Origin: Micavibrio sp.
GTDB lineage: Bacteria > Pseudomonadota > Alphaproteobacteria > Micavibrionales > UBA9664
Assembly (NCBI GenBank): GCA_002699085.1
Contig: PAAR01000027.1
Location: 1-64,000, forward strand
Direction: 5' to 3'
DNA: 64,000 nucleotides
Shown: positions 1 through 8,741 of the stretch, in pieces
How positions within the stretch are numbered: the first letter of the stretch is position 1
Layout: every line of letters starts with the position of its first letter
Translations under genes and position numbers: made by a program
The notes under the pieces: generated by a model
Seen by the model: only the letters and a program-made list of their open reading frames with translations
The model's database searches: none
Told to the model about the DNA's origin: nothing

Positions 1-82
1 GTACAGGGGAGGTCATGAATAACAAAAACGCAAAAATTAATATTTTATACATGCAATTAAGTGTACATTAATTTTGTTAAAA

Positions 83-112
83 AAGAAATAACGAATACAG
101 GGGTTATTTCTT
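83..112 (-). terminator. Rho-independent terminator of trkH
   Basis: Positions 83-92 and 103-112 form a perfect 10-bp stem with a 10-base loop. On the minus strand the stem is followed by a T-rich run (complement of 76-84). The 3' half of the stem contains the trkH stop codon at 104-106, so the terminator overlaps the end of the gene. Confidence 0.75.
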
Positions 113-1555
113 CCAAAAATCAGGGCTAAATAAAATAAGCACTGTTACAATCTCTAAACGACCAAGCAACATACCAAAAGATAATAACCATTTGGCTGTA
201 TCTGGGAGTGATGAGAAATTACCTGCTGGGCCTATGACTTGTCCTATACCAGGGCCCACATTCGCAATCGCCGTTGCCGCAGCACTAATCGCTGTATCAA
301 AATCTAGCCCTGTCATAGCCAATGCCACGGCTAGAGCAGCATTTGCTGTTACATATAGACACATAAAACCAAGAATATTCATCGTCATAGATGGATCAAC
401 AGCCTTACCCTCATACATAACTGGAAAAACACCATGCCTGAAACGAAGCGTCTTTAAATGCGCTGATACTGTTTTAAAAATAACAAGAAGCCGAACAAAC
501 TTTAACCCGCCAGAGGTGGAACCAGAACATGCCCCCAAATAGGTTACGAACATAAACACACTGATAGCGAGTGGCCCCCATAAAGTATAATCAATAGTTG
601 CAAATCCTGTTGTCGTAACCACTGAAATGATATTAAAAGCCACGTAACGCAACGACGTTAAAAAGCCATAACCAGGCACTTTAAACATCAGCCAAACAGT
701 AAGAAAAATGATAATCCAGCCCGTCACAAAAAAGAAAGTTTTGACTTGCTCATCTTTGAAAAAATTAAACTCTTTTTTATATAAAAAACGAATATAAAGA
801 ACAAATGGAATACCACCACTGAGCATAAACACCATACAGGCAATCTCTAATGCAGGGCTATTAAAATGGCCAAAGGAGTCATTGTAAATCGCATAACCGC
901 CTGTCGAGATAGTTGTCATGGCATATGTAATAGCCTCAAAAGCTGTCATCCCTAATGCCATATAGGTCGCAAAACAAAGCAAGATAAGTGCAAAGAATAT
1001 TGAGACGAGTGATAAGATAAAGTCTTTTGATTTAGGTAACGCTTTCAAAGACTTATCAGAGCTTTCTGAATGAAAAAGTTGCATTGACCCTACTTTTAAA
1101 AATGGCAAAAGCAAAATGGCAAAAGCGATAATCCCAATACCGCCAATCATCTGCATCATCGCACGCCATAATAGCTGGCCATGAGACAGTAAAGTGATAT
1201 CTGGTAAAATTGTCGAACCTGTCGTTGAGATACCTGAAATAGCCTCAAAGAAGCTATCGGTAAAGGATAGATTGAGATCGGAAAAGTAAAGTGGTAAAGC
1301 ACCGATCACGCTTAATGTTAACCATGCTAATGTTGTAAGTAAAAATGCACCCTTAACAGTGATGTTCTCTTTCAAAACAGTACGGTTAACCATACATAGC
1401 ATAACACCAAAAAAACAGCACAACACAGCTGACACAAAAAAAACGTGACCATGCTTGTCGCCCATTGAATAGTCAATAGCAGCAGGAAACAACATGCAGA
1501 ATGCTGAAAAAAGCAATAAAGAGCCGATAGAGAAGAAAACGATACGCAAACCCAT
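104..1555 (-). CDS. trkH: TrkH-family potassium uptake membrane subunit
   Basis: The 483-residue polytopic membrane protein matches the TrkH/KtrB superfamily in length and repeat pattern. The four selectivity-filter loops can be seen: TTGST near residue 111, STGGYA near 217, TTTGFA near 313 and NVGPGI near 432, each between hydrophobic helices. Members of the family carry K+ (sometimes Na+ coupled) across the inner membrane and normally need a cytoplasmic TrkA ring for gating; no trkA lies in this window. The gene is the last one on the left and ends in its own terminator. The ATG start gives an immediate hydrophobic first helix, as expected for the family. Confidence 0.93.
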   Translation of the reverse strand: MGLRIVFFSIGSLLLFSAFCMLFPAAIDYSMGDKHGHVFFVSAVLCCFFGVMLCMVNRTVLKENITVKGAFLLTTLAWLTLSVIGALPLYFSDLNLSFTDSFFEAISGISTTGSTILPDITLLSHGQLLWRAMMQMIGGIGIIAFAILLLPFLKVGSMQLFHSESSDKSLKALPKSKDFILSLVSIFFALILLCFATYMALGMTAFEAITYAMTTISTGGYAIYNDSFGHFNSPALEIACMVFMLSGGIPFVLYIRFLYKKEFNFFKDEQVKTFFFVTGWIIIFLTVWLMFKVPGYGFLTSLRYVAFNIISVVTTTGFATIDYTLWGPLAISVFMFVTYLGACSGSTSGGLKFVRLLVIFKTVSAHLKTLRFRHGVFPVMYEGKAVDPSMTMNILGFMCLYVTANAALAVALAMTGLDFDTAISAAATAIANVGPGIGQVIGPAGNFSSLPDTAKWLLSFGMLLGRLEIVTVLILFSPDFWKK

Positions 1556-1606
1556 GATACTATTTTAACGGCATTTATATAAATAGCCAGATACAGTTAC
1601 TGGATA

Positions 1607-2305
1607 TTATTGCTGCCACGCATCCATTTGTTTAAGTGAATATTTTTTACGACGTCCTCTGTTCCATGTGATATCTCGGCGGATCACTTTAGCCGGCACG
1701 CCTGCCAGAACAGTGCTTTCTTCATCGAACTTGCCACTGACGAAAGACATTGCGCCAATCGTTGTATCCGTTGGAACGACGGCACCTTTTGTAATAACAG
1801 AGCGCACCCCTATCCAAACGTGATCGCCGATATTAACAGAAGCCGCTGGGTTAATTCGTTCCCTTGTGTTTCGATCGATAAGAGCATGTGCGTCTGTAGT
1901 GCGTATCTCAACATCACGAGAAAACATACAATAGTTACCAATAAGCACATTGCAGCCTTCACTGCATAATATATAAGTGCCGCCACCAGTCGTGGTATGA
2001 TCTCCAATTGCTACTGTCTGACCATCACCTTTTATGAGTATTTCACCACGAAAAATACAATTTTTTCCCATACTCACCACGTTATTTGAGCCTTCAATCG
2101 TCAGTGTGCCAGAGAACTTGGTGTTCTTGCCAATCGTAACAACATTATCCTCGCCTGATTTGAAATCAATGCGACCCGTTAATAGAGAGTCTTTGTAATT
2201 TACTGTATTCTTGTGTTTACCAATAATATGGACACCAAATTTACGAAAAATTGGTAGTTTCAACATATCTATAACGAACGGTAGTCTCAAGACATACAGA
2301 AACAT
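1607..2305 (-). CDS. Hexapeptide-repeat (left-handed beta-helix) acyltransferase
   Basis: This 232-residue protein has many imperfect hexapeptide repeats from about residue 45 to 200 (for example VTIGKN, VSMGKN, VAIGDH, VLIGNY, VNIGDHVWIG). The late turn ending in AGVPAKVIR is typical of WcaF/LbH acetyltransferases that modify sugars of surface polysaccharide or LPS. Such enzymes work as cytoplasmic trimers using acetyl-CoA or acyl-ACP. The substrate cannot be read from sequence. Its ATG overlaps the typA stop codon by one base, so translation is probably coupled to typA. The neighbours do not point to a particular polysaccharide locus. Confidence 0.85.
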   Translation of the reverse strand: MFLYVLRLPFVIDMLKLPIFRKFGVHIIGKHKNTVNYKDSLLTGRIDFKSGEDNVVTIGKNTKFSGTLTIEGSNNVVSMGKNCIFRGEILIKGDGQTVAIGDHTTTGGGTYILCSEGCNVLIGNYCMFSRDVEIRTTDAHALIDRNTRERINPAASVNIGDHVWIGVRSVITKGAVVPTDTTIGAMSFVSGKFDEESTVLAGVPAKVIRRDITWNRGRRKKYSLKQMDAWQQ

Positions 2306-4128
2306 TACACAGCCTTTGCACGCTCCGCACGTTTACGATCATTTGCATCTAAATGAACTTTACGCAAACGCAGTGAGTTTGGCGTTACCTCGACCAATTC
2401 ATCTTCATCAATCCAGCTCATCATATCTTCTAAGCTCATCTTACGTGGTGGAATAAGTGTCACAGCCTCATCCGTACCCGATGCACGCATATTTGTAAGC
2501 TTTTTGCCTTTTAGAACATTGATTTCAAGATCATTTGAACGGTTATGCTCGCCTACAATCATACCTTGATAAACTGGCGTTTGGTGACTGACAAACATCG
2601 CACCACGATCTTGTAAGTTAAAGATCGCATAAGCAGCTGCTTCACCGCTATCTGTTGAAATAAGAGCCCCGTTGCGACGACCAGTAATGTCGCCCTTATA
2701 TGGACCATAATGAGAGAAAAGACGGTTCATCACCCCTGTTCCACGTGTATCAGTCATAAATTCAGACTGGTAACCAATAAGACCTCGAGATGGTGCTTTA
2801 AAGGTTAAACGCACTTTACCAGCACCAGATGGACGCATATCGATCATTTCAGCCTTACGTGGGCCTGTCATTTTCTCCATGACTGATCCTGAATATTCAT
2901 CATCAACATCAATGATAACATCTTCATATGGCTCTTCTTTTACACCATTTTCAGTGCGCAATAGTACACGAGGGCGTGAGACTGAAAGCTCAAAACCTTC
3001 ACGGCGCATTGTTTCAATCAAAACACCTAATTGTAATTCGCCACGGCCACCCACTTCAAAGGCATCTTTACCCGCTGTTTCATTCACTGTGATCGCTACA
3101 TTCGTCTCTGCTTCGGCGTATAATCTGTCACGAATAAGTGTTGATGTTACCTTCTTACCGTCTCTACCTGCTAAAGGTGAGTTATTCACCGAAAGCGTTA
3201 CCGCCATTGTTGGTGGATCAATCGGTGTCGATTTTATAGGTGTGGTCACTTCAGGTGCACAAATTGTATCTGATACAGATGTCGTATCTTTCATCCCTGC
3301 CACAGCGATAATATCACCCGCAACAGCTTCTTCAATTGGCAATCTGTTAAGACCAGAAAAACCTAATAATTTAGTTAAACGAAATCCTTCAACCTTCTGA
3401 CCTTCAAGGTTTAATGCTTGTACGGTAGAATTAACTTGCGCCGTTCCGCTATAGACACGCCCAACCAAAATACGACCTAAATACGGGTCTTTATCCAATA
3501 ATGTCGCAAGCATCGAAAATGGCGCTTTACGGTCAACATCTGGTGCAGGCACATGCGTTAGCACTAAATCCAACAGAGGGTTAAGATTTTCACGAGGATC
3601 GGTAAGTTCTTTTGTACACCATCCATCACGCCCCGAAGCATATAAAATAGGAAAATCAAGCTGGTCATTCGTTGCGTCTAGTGAGGCAAAAAGATCAAAA
3701 ACCTCATCCACCACCTCATCAGGACGTCCATCAGGACGGTCAATTTTGTTAATCACAACAATTGGACGCATACCTAACGCCAAAGCCTTAGATAACACAA
3801 ATTTTGTTTGTGGCATCGGACCTTCAGCAGCATCTGTAAGTAAAATAACGCCATCCGCCATAGACAAGACACGCTCAACCTCACCACCGAAATCAGCGTG
3901 GCCAGGTGTATCAATGATATTAACTTTAACGCCCTTCCACTGGATAGCAGTACATTTAGCCAAAATAGTAATACCACGCTCTTTTTCAAGATCATTACTA
4001 TCCATAGCACGTTCATTAACCTGCTCATTCACACGGAATGATCCAGCTTGTTTTAAAATATTATCAATCAGTGTCGTTTTACCGTGGTCAACGTGGGCGA
4101 TAATGGCGACGTTACGTATTTCAGTCAT
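2305..4128 (-). CDS. typA: Ribosome-associated translational GTPase TypA/BipA
   Basis: The 607-residue protein has full family length. The GTPase motifs are intact: AHVDHGKTTL (G1, near residue 10), ERGITI (G2), DTPGHADFGGE (G3) and NKIDRPDG (G4). They are followed by EF-G-like domains and the TypA-specific C-terminal part ending in a basic tail. TypA binds the 70S ribosome and supports ribosome assembly and stress or cold adaptation. The AAGGAATTT sequence just upstream of ATG 4128 supports the start. A possible 37-codon leader ORF ends with a TGA overlapping this ATG, and the hexapeptide acyltransferase follows with a one-base overlap. Confidence 0.97.
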   Translation of the reverse strand: MTEIRNVAIIAHVDHGKTTLIDNILKQAGSFRVNEQVNERAMDSNDLEKERGITILAKCTAIQWKGVKVNIIDTPGHADFGGEVERVLSMADGVILLTDAAEGPMPQTKFVLSKALALGMRPIVVINKIDRPDGRPDEVVDEVFDLFASLDATNDQLDFPILYASGRDGWCTKELTDPRENLNPLLDLVLTHVPAPDVDRKAPFSMLATLLDKDPYLGRILVGRVYSGTAQVNSTVQALNLEGQKVEGFRLTKLLGFSGLNRLPIEEAVAGDIIAVAGMKDTTSVSDTICAPEVTTPIKSTPIDPPTMAVTLSVNNSPLAGRDGKKVTSTLIRDRLYAEAETNVAITVNETAGKDAFEVGGRGELQLGVLIETMRREGFELSVSRPRVLLRTENGVKEEPYEDVIIDVDDEYSGSVMEKMTGPRKAEMIDMRPSGAGKVRLTFKAPSRGLIGYQSEFMTDTRGTGVMNRLFSHYGPYKGDITGRRNGALISTDSGEAAAYAIFNLQDRGAMFVSHQTPVYQGMIVGEHNRSNDLEINVLKGKKLTNMRASGTDEAVTLIPPRKMSLEDMMSWIDEDELVEVTPNSLRLRKVHLDANDRKRAERAKAV

Positions 4129-4238
4129 GTAAATTCCTTTAAATTCTCTTGTTGCAGTGCATGCTTAACGAATTTAACAAAAATAGTCGAGTAAAATCTT
4201 GCTTCATATCTCGACAAGCCTAAGAAAAAAGCTATCAT
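4125..4238 (-). CDS. Possible 37-residue leader ORF upstream of typA
   Basis: An ATG at 4236-4238, preceded by AAGGA about ten bases upstream, opens a 37-codon frame beginning MIAFFLGLSRYEAR. Its TGA overlaps the typA ATG (ATGA arrangement). No family is recognised. The start region lies inside the left copy of an inverted repeat, so the apparent ribosome site may be only a copy of the aminopeptidase start region at 4501-4518. The coupled overlap favours a leader peptide or chance upstream ORF. Confidence is low. Confidence 0.3.
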   Translation of the reverse strand: MIAFFLGLSRYEARFYSTIFVKFVKHALQQENLKEFT

Positions 4239-4240
4239 TG

Positions 4241-4264
4241 AGAGGCTATCCTTATAATATTTAT
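4241..4264. repeat. Inverted repeat, left copy
   Basis: These 24 bases are the exact reverse complement of 4491-4514. Similarity extends outward with single-base gaps to about 4236-4275 versus 4480-4518. Both copies carry AAGGATAGCCTCT followed shortly by ATG, one reading left toward typA and one reading right into the M17 aminopeptidase. They enclose the small gene at 4298-4516. Confidence 0.9.
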
Positions 4265-4297
4265 ATAATTCTGTTCAAAAGAAAGGGCGTAAATACA

Positions 4298-4516
4298 ATG
4301 AAAACAAGTGAAAGCATAGCCAATGCTACGGTGAACTTGTTTGAAGCAGTAGGTGCGCCTTTTCTTTTGAACCCAGAATGGGCGCAGCTAAAATTTGCGC
4401 CGGACGTCGTTAAAGCCCTTAACCATAAGCCCTCCTATGCTTTACGGGCTTTGCCTAGCCGAACACAAATTTTTGACGTGCGCAGAATAAATAAATATTA
4501 TAAGGATAGCCTCTAA
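4298..4516 (+). CDS. Small hypothetical protein coupled to the M17 aminopeptidase
   Basis: The 72-residue product begins MKTSESIANATVNLFEAVG. The ATG at 4298 is chosen because GAAAGGGCG lies at a suitable distance upstream; the longer frame from 4199 lacks such support and would run through the left inverted-repeat copy. The protein is soluble, with a basic C-terminus (INKYYKDSL). I do not recognise a family. The stop codon overlaps the aminopeptidase ATG by one base (TAATG), so the two genes are co-transcribed and probably translationally coupled. The last codons are written by the right inverted-repeat copy, which is unusual. Confidence 0.65.
   Translation: MKTSESIANATVNLFEAVGAPFLLNPEWAQLKFAPDVVKALNHKPSYALRALPSRTQIFDVRRINKYYKDSL
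4491..4514. repeat. Inverted repeat, right copy
   Basis: This is the exact 24-base reverse complement of 4241-4264. It holds the end of the small ORF and the Shine-Dalgarno (AAGGA) of the following M17 aminopeptidase gene. Confidence 0.9.
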
Positions 4517-5925
4517 TGTTTCCATTTTTTACAACAAAAACACCCGATGACACCATTAGTATCTATCCTGTAAGGACGGATTCTTTCGAACGTTGGTATG
4601 AAAGTCGTTCAGCGACAACAAAAAGCCAAATCACAATCGCCCGTTTTACTGCTAAGGCTGGTGAAACCATTATCATTCGTAATGAAAAAGGTGAATTAAA
4701 ACGTGTTTATTACGGTGTTTCGAATCCTATCTCTTCTTATGATATTGCATCCCTGCCAGCTTATCTTCATAGCCGTTTAAGTGATGACGCCTTACAAAAC
4801 GTTGTTTTTGAGCTGAAAGAGGTTGGTACAGAAGAAGATACAAATCGCCTTGTATTAGGATGGGGTTTAGGTTGCTACCATTTTGATAAATACAAAACAA
4901 TCAACCGTACCAATGAATTCTGGCCTGTATTAAAATTGCCAGAAGGTAAAGAAACACATCACGTTATCAATGCTTTACAGGGTGTTTTTACCTGCCGTAA
5001 CCTTATTAATGAACCACCGAATAAATTAGGACCGCAAGAGCTTGTCAAAGCCGCACAGGATCTAGCTAAAAAATTTAAAGCTGATTGCTCGGTCATTCAA
5101 GATAAGGACTTACTCAAGAAAAACTACCCAATGGTTTTCACTGTTGGCGACTCCAGTGAACGTCGCCCTGCTCTTGTTGACATTCGCTGGGGTGATAAAA
5201 AGCATCCGATGGTCACGCTCGTTGGTAAAGGTGTTGTTTTTGACACTGGTGGTGTCAACGTCAAGCCGGGCGAGTCAATGAAAACGATGAAAAAAGATAT
5301 GGGCGGTGCCGCACATGTTCTGGGTCTTGCCCATGCCATTATGCTCAGCGAACTACCCATCCGCCTTCGTGTTCTTGTGCCTGCTGTTGAAAATGCCATT
5401 TCTGGCCGTGCGTTCAGACCAGATGATGTTTATCCAACACGTAAAGGGATCACCGTTGAGATTGAGAATACGGATGCAGAAGGTCGTTTAATTTTATCTG
5501 ATTGTCTTTATGAAGGTAGCTCAGAAAAGCCTGAGATCATCATTGATTTTGCGACACTCACAGGCCACGCCCGCATTGCAACAGGCTATGAAATACCACC
5601 ATTCTTTGCTAACAAGCATGAATTGGAAGAGAAAATCAAAAAACTCTCTTTTGCCGTGGAAGATCCTGTTTGGCCATTGCCCCTTTGGAAAGGCTACCGC
5701 AAAGAATTAAACAGCGATGTCGCTGATATCTGCCACATTGGTAAAGGTAAAGCTGGGCACATTACAGCCGCTCTTTTCTTGCAAGAATTTATTGAGCATG
5801 ATGTGCCTTGGCTCCACTTTGATGTTGCCGCTTGGTCTTATTTTGACCGTGCTGGCCATCCTAAGGGAGGTACGGATATGGGCTTACGAACAATCTTTGA
5901 ATATCTACGGAAGACCTATAAGTAA
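4516..5925 (+). CDS. M17 leucyl aminopeptidase family protein
   Basis: The 469-residue protein has an M17 catalytic half with GKGVVFDTGGVNVKPG near residue 240 (catalytic Lys and metal ligand Asp), MKKDMGGAA, and NTDAEGRLILSD near 320 (metal ligands and catalytic Arg). M17 enzymes are cytosolic hexamers with two divalent metal ions that remove N-terminal residues from peptides. The N-terminal part is divergent, so it belongs to the alphaproteobacterial PepA/PepB-like branch rather than clear PepA. It is coupled by TAATG to the small upstream gene and by a second TAATG to the NlpC/P60 gene. This context suggests degradation of cell-wall or nutrient peptides. Confidence 0.93.
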   Translation: MFPFFTTKTPDDTISIYPVRTDSFERWYESRSATTKSQITIARFTAKAGETIIIRNEKGELKRVYYGVSNPISSYDIASLPAYLHSRLSDDALQNVVFELKEVGTEEDTNRLVLGWGLGCYHFDKYKTINRTNEFWPVLKLPEGKETHHVINALQGVFTCRNLINEPPNKLGPQELVKAAQDLAKKFKADCSVIQDKDLLKKNYPMVFTVGDSSERRPALVDIRWGDKKHPMVTLVGKGVVFDTGGVNVKPGESMKTMKKDMGGAAHVLGLAHAIMLSELPIRLRVLVPAVENAISGRAFRPDDVYPTRKGITVEIENTDAEGRLILSDCLYEGSSEKPEIIIDFATLTGHARIATGYEIPPFFANKHELEEKIKKLSFAVEDPVWPLPLWKGYRKELNSDVADICHIGKGKAGHITAALFLQEFIEHDVPWLHFDVAAWSYFDRAGHPKGGTDMGLRTIFEYLRKTYK

Positions 5926-6692
5926 TGAGCGCTATCATGCAAATTGCCATGCCCTTCACCATTTTATTTGAAGAGCCAAAACCAGTTCTAGAAATAAATC
6001 AAAAAGTAACACAACTCCTCTTTGGTGAAGCGTTTGAAATCACCGAACAGGAAGGGCCTTTTGTTAAAGGTATCTGCAAAACTGATGACTATAAAGGCTG
6101 GATACATCAAGATAGCCTTACACCACAAACATGGTTGCCCACGCATTTCGTCGATGCATTATGGGCACCTGTTTTTCCAAAAGCAGGCCATAAAAATTGG
6201 GCAATGGTTTCATTACCATTTATGAGCCGCATTGAAATTGAAGAAGAAAAAAATGATGGTGACTATGCCTTCATCCCTGCTTTGCGAGGATATGTGCACA
6301 AAAGTCACATAAAACCACTGACTGATCTAAACAAAGAGCAAGACTATGTAGATACAGCGCTACGCTTCCTTCAAGCGACCTATCAGTTTGGTGGACGTAC
6401 CTATGCAGGCCTCGATTGTTCCGGGCTTATACAACTTGCTCTGCTACGTTCTGGCTACAAATGCCCAAGAGATTCTGGCGATCAAGAAAAAGCCTTAGGT
6501 AAAGAGATCAACGATGCCCCTCAACGTGGCGATCTTGTCTTCTTAGAGGGGCATGTTGGCATTATGATTAACGAGACGAATATTCTGAACGCCACAGCTC
6601 GTTCTATGCTAGTTCAAATTGAACCATTCAATGACTTTATCAAAGCATACCAAGATCAAGGGCTTGAAATAACTTCAATAAAAAGAATTTAA
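5925..6692 (+). CDS. C40 (NlpC/P60) peptidase with SH3-like N-terminus
   Basis: The 255-residue protein has bacterial SH3-like segments over residues 10-130 (FVKGICKTDDYKGWIHQDSL is typical) and a C-terminal NlpC/P60 domain. The catalytic Cys is in TYAGLDCSGLIQLAL and the catalytic His in LEGHVGIMI. Related dipeptidyl-peptidase VI-type enzymes cleave gamma-D-Glu-DAP bonds in cell-wall peptides. No signal peptide is visible, so it is probably cytosolic and acts on recycled muropeptides. It follows the aminopeptidase with a one-base overlap. Its 3' end overlaps the end of the convergent Mur ligase by 4 bp. Confidence 0.9.
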   Translation: MSAIMQIAMPFTILFEEPKPVLEINQKVTQLLFGEAFEITEQEGPFVKGICKTDDYKGWIHQDSLTPQTWLPTHFVDALWAPVFPKAGHKNWAMVSLPFMSRIEIEEEKNDGDYAFIPALRGYVHKSHIKPLTDLNKEQDYVDTALRFLQATYQFGGRTYAGLDCSGLIQLALLRSGYKCPRDSGDQEKALGKEINDAPQRGDLVFLEGHVGIMINETNILNATARSMLVQIEPFNDFIKAYQDQGLEITSIKRI

Positions 6693-8092
6693 GCACTTAT
6701 AACTTTAGCTACCGTCAAGGAATCTAGGACATTCTGAGCGAAGGCACTCAAGCTATCATCACGTGCCCCCATAATAACAATACGATCTCCGTCATGTGCG
6801 CTAAGTGTTAAAAAATCCCCACATTCTTGACGTGTTTCGAAAAACTGTGCCTGACGACCTGCTGCCTGCACATCATTAATCAAATCCTTTGATGAAATCG
6901 AGCGTTCAGCTGTACCACCTGCATAATAAATTTCAGGCATGACCAAAATATCTTCTTCCGTCATATTCGACGCAAAAGCCTCAACGATTTCTTTGCGCAT
7001 CATTTTCATAGGACCAAAGCCATGTGGTTGAAAAAACAACAATAAACGCCCGTCAAACTCATTAAGTGCCTTGAGAGAAGCAGTTATTTTATCTGGATTA
7101 TGGCCAAAATCATCATAAACAGTGATATTACGTTCTATATTTTTGCCAACTATTTCCAGCCTACGTTTTGTCCCTTTAAATCCCTCTAATACTTTACACA
7201 CCTTATCTAAAGGCAGTGATAAAGCTTTAATTGTTGCCAATACCGCCATTGCATTCGACACATTATGTGCCCCTGGTACATTCAGCACACAATCATATCG
7301 TTTATTTGAACGCTTATCATAAACCTCAAAAGAGATGCCTGCCTGCGCTGGCTTAAGGTTTTGCGCTTGTAAGTCTGCGTCTTTATTACTAATCGCAAAA
7401 ATTACAGCACTTTTAACGCTAGATTGCTTTAAAACATCCATTGCCTCGGCATTATCACCGTTAACAATTACTGCATGACTACTTGCTTCAAGATATTTTT
7501 TAAATATCTCCCGTAATTCAGTCAGCGGCTTATGGTCTAAGGCTATGTTATTAAGCACAGCGATGTGAGGGTTAAAAAATGAGATAGAACCATCACTTTC
7601 ATCCGTTTCTGTCACAAAATAAGCGCCCTTACCCATAACCATCGCTTGATCGGCAAAGTTTTTCATCATCCCGCCATTAACGATCGTCGGCTCTTGGTCT
7701 AACTGTGATAGTACATATCCCATCATAGCCGTCACCGTCGTTTTACCCGATGTACCTGCAACAGAAATGCCTTTTTGCGCATTAAATAATTCAGCCAAAA
7801 TTTCTGCACGCTTTTTGATAGAAATGCCCAACTCCAAAGAAGCTTTCACATCAGGAATTGACGGCTCCACAGCACTTGATACAACTAAGAAATCCACTGA
7901 AGAATTAATACCACTGCCATCTTGAGGGCATAGAACAACCCCCATTTTTTCCAAAACCTTAAATTTTTCGGGAAATTTTCCTTGGTCGTAAGAACGATCA
8001 GAGCCTTTTACAGTATGGCCTTTAGTAAGTAGTAATTGCGCAAGTGGAAACATGCCGCTTCCACCAATCCCACAAAGAAAATAGGTCGTCAT
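6689..8092 (-). CDS. MurC-like Mur ligase family protein
   Basis: The 467-residue protein carries the Mur ligase fold. It has an N-terminal Rossmann motif (CGIGGSGMFPLAQ), the ATP-binding loop AGTSGKTTVTAMMG near residue 112, a central DESDGSISFF segment, and a C-terminal domain with DDFGHNPDKI. It resembles MurC/Mpl enzymes that add amino acids or peptides to UDP-N-acetylmuramate. The GSDRSYDQGK and PQDGSG segments place it in a MurC-related paralogous branch that I would not equate with housekeeping MurC. Convergence with a cell-wall endopeptidase fits a peptidoglycan recycling role, as for Mpl; that role is inference. Confidence 0.85.
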   Translation of the reverse strand: MTTYFLCGIGGSGMFPLAQLLLTKGHTVKGSDRSYDQGKFPEKFKVLEKMGVVLCPQDGSGINSSVDFLVVSSAVEPSIPDVKASLELGISIKKRAEILAELFNAQKGISVAGTSGKTTVTAMMGYVLSQLDQEPTIVNGGMMKNFADQAMVMGKGAYFVTETDESDGSISFFNPHIAVLNNIALDHKPLTELREIFKKYLEASSHAVIVNGDNAEAMDVLKQSSVKSAVIFAISNKDADLQAQNLKPAQAGISFEVYDKRSNKRYDCVLNVPGAHNVSNAMAVLATIKALSLPLDKVCKVLEGFKGTKRRLEIVGKNIERNITVYDDFGHNPDKITASLKALNEFDGRLLLFFQPHGFGPMKMMRKEIVEAFASNMTEEDILVMPEIYYAGGTAERSISSKDLINDVQAAGRQAQFFETRQECGDFLTLSAHDGDRIVIMGARDDSLSAFAQNVLDSLTVAKVISA

Positions 8093-8098
8093 GTTTTA

Positions 8099-8698
8099 CT
8101 ACTGCGCATTTGAATTAGATTTAGCGAAAGGATCAACATAATTAGACGGGCTTCCTTTACTCTTAGGCAAAGAACCACCCACAGGTGTCGTCGTGCTAAT
8201 GCGGCTAGCATGCCCACCAAGTCCTTGTCTTGTTTGTTGCGCTATACGGCCATTCAGACCGTATAAATCTTGCTCAACAGTTTGCTCATAGGACAAAGGT
8301 GGAGGGGTTTCATTAACCGCCGCAGTCACTGCTTCAAAATCAATCGTGATAATTGATGGGTAAGACCATGCCGTTTCTTCAAACACATCTTCAACGAAAC
8401 CTGCGCCCGCATTTAAGATATTCCATTTTGACGTATCATTTACTGATGTAGCAATTTGCTTTTCAATACTATCACCATTGGTTGTATTACAATACACAAC
8501 GGCGTCAAAACGAGACCGTTGCACCTTAGCGTAGCCAGGCGCATCAAACTGCACACGCTGATGCGGTGTTTCAAACATACAACGTGCCGTTACATTAATG
8601 TCATTCGCTAAATCAAAATAAATTTCTTGTGTCGGCTCATCAACTAATGTTGCGCATCCAGTCAAAAGAATTGATGTAAGTAATAAAAAACGTTTCAT
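8099..8698 (-). CDS. Predicted lipoprotein, unknown function
   Basis: The 199-residue protein starts MKRFLLLTSILLTGCATL, a lipoprotein signal with lipobox LTGC and Cys15 as lipidation site. The mature part has two further Cys residues and a Thr/Pro/Gln-rich tail. No family is recognised with confidence. The region around residues 25-75 resembles small conserved lipoproteins of proteobacteria that keep a paired Cys after the lipobox. Cys15 is followed by Ala rather than Asp, which suggests outer-membrane sorting. It lies between clpB and the Mur ligase on the same strand. Confidence 0.75.
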   Translation of the reverse strand: MKRFLLLTSILLTGCATLVDEPTQEIYFDLANDINVTARCMFETPHQRVQFDAPGYAKVQRSRFDAVVYCNTTNGDSIEKQIATSVNDTSKWNILNAGAGFVEDVFEETAWSYPSIITIDFEAVTAAVNETPPPLSYEQTVEQDLYGLNGRIAQQTRQGLGGHASRISTTTPVGGSLPKSKGSPSNYVDPFAKSNSNAQ

Positions 8699-8741
8699 AC
8701 GTTTACGTTACCCTGTTCGCTTTATGGCGACAAGACAGAAT

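Noticed and set aside
15-71. 18-codon ORF with a good ribosome site at the left edge
   Set aside because: Too short, no promoter visible inside the window, and no recognisable peptide features.
4199-4297. N-terminal extension of the small gene from 4199
   Set aside because: Runs through the inverted repeat, lacks a ribosome site, and the start at 4298 has one.
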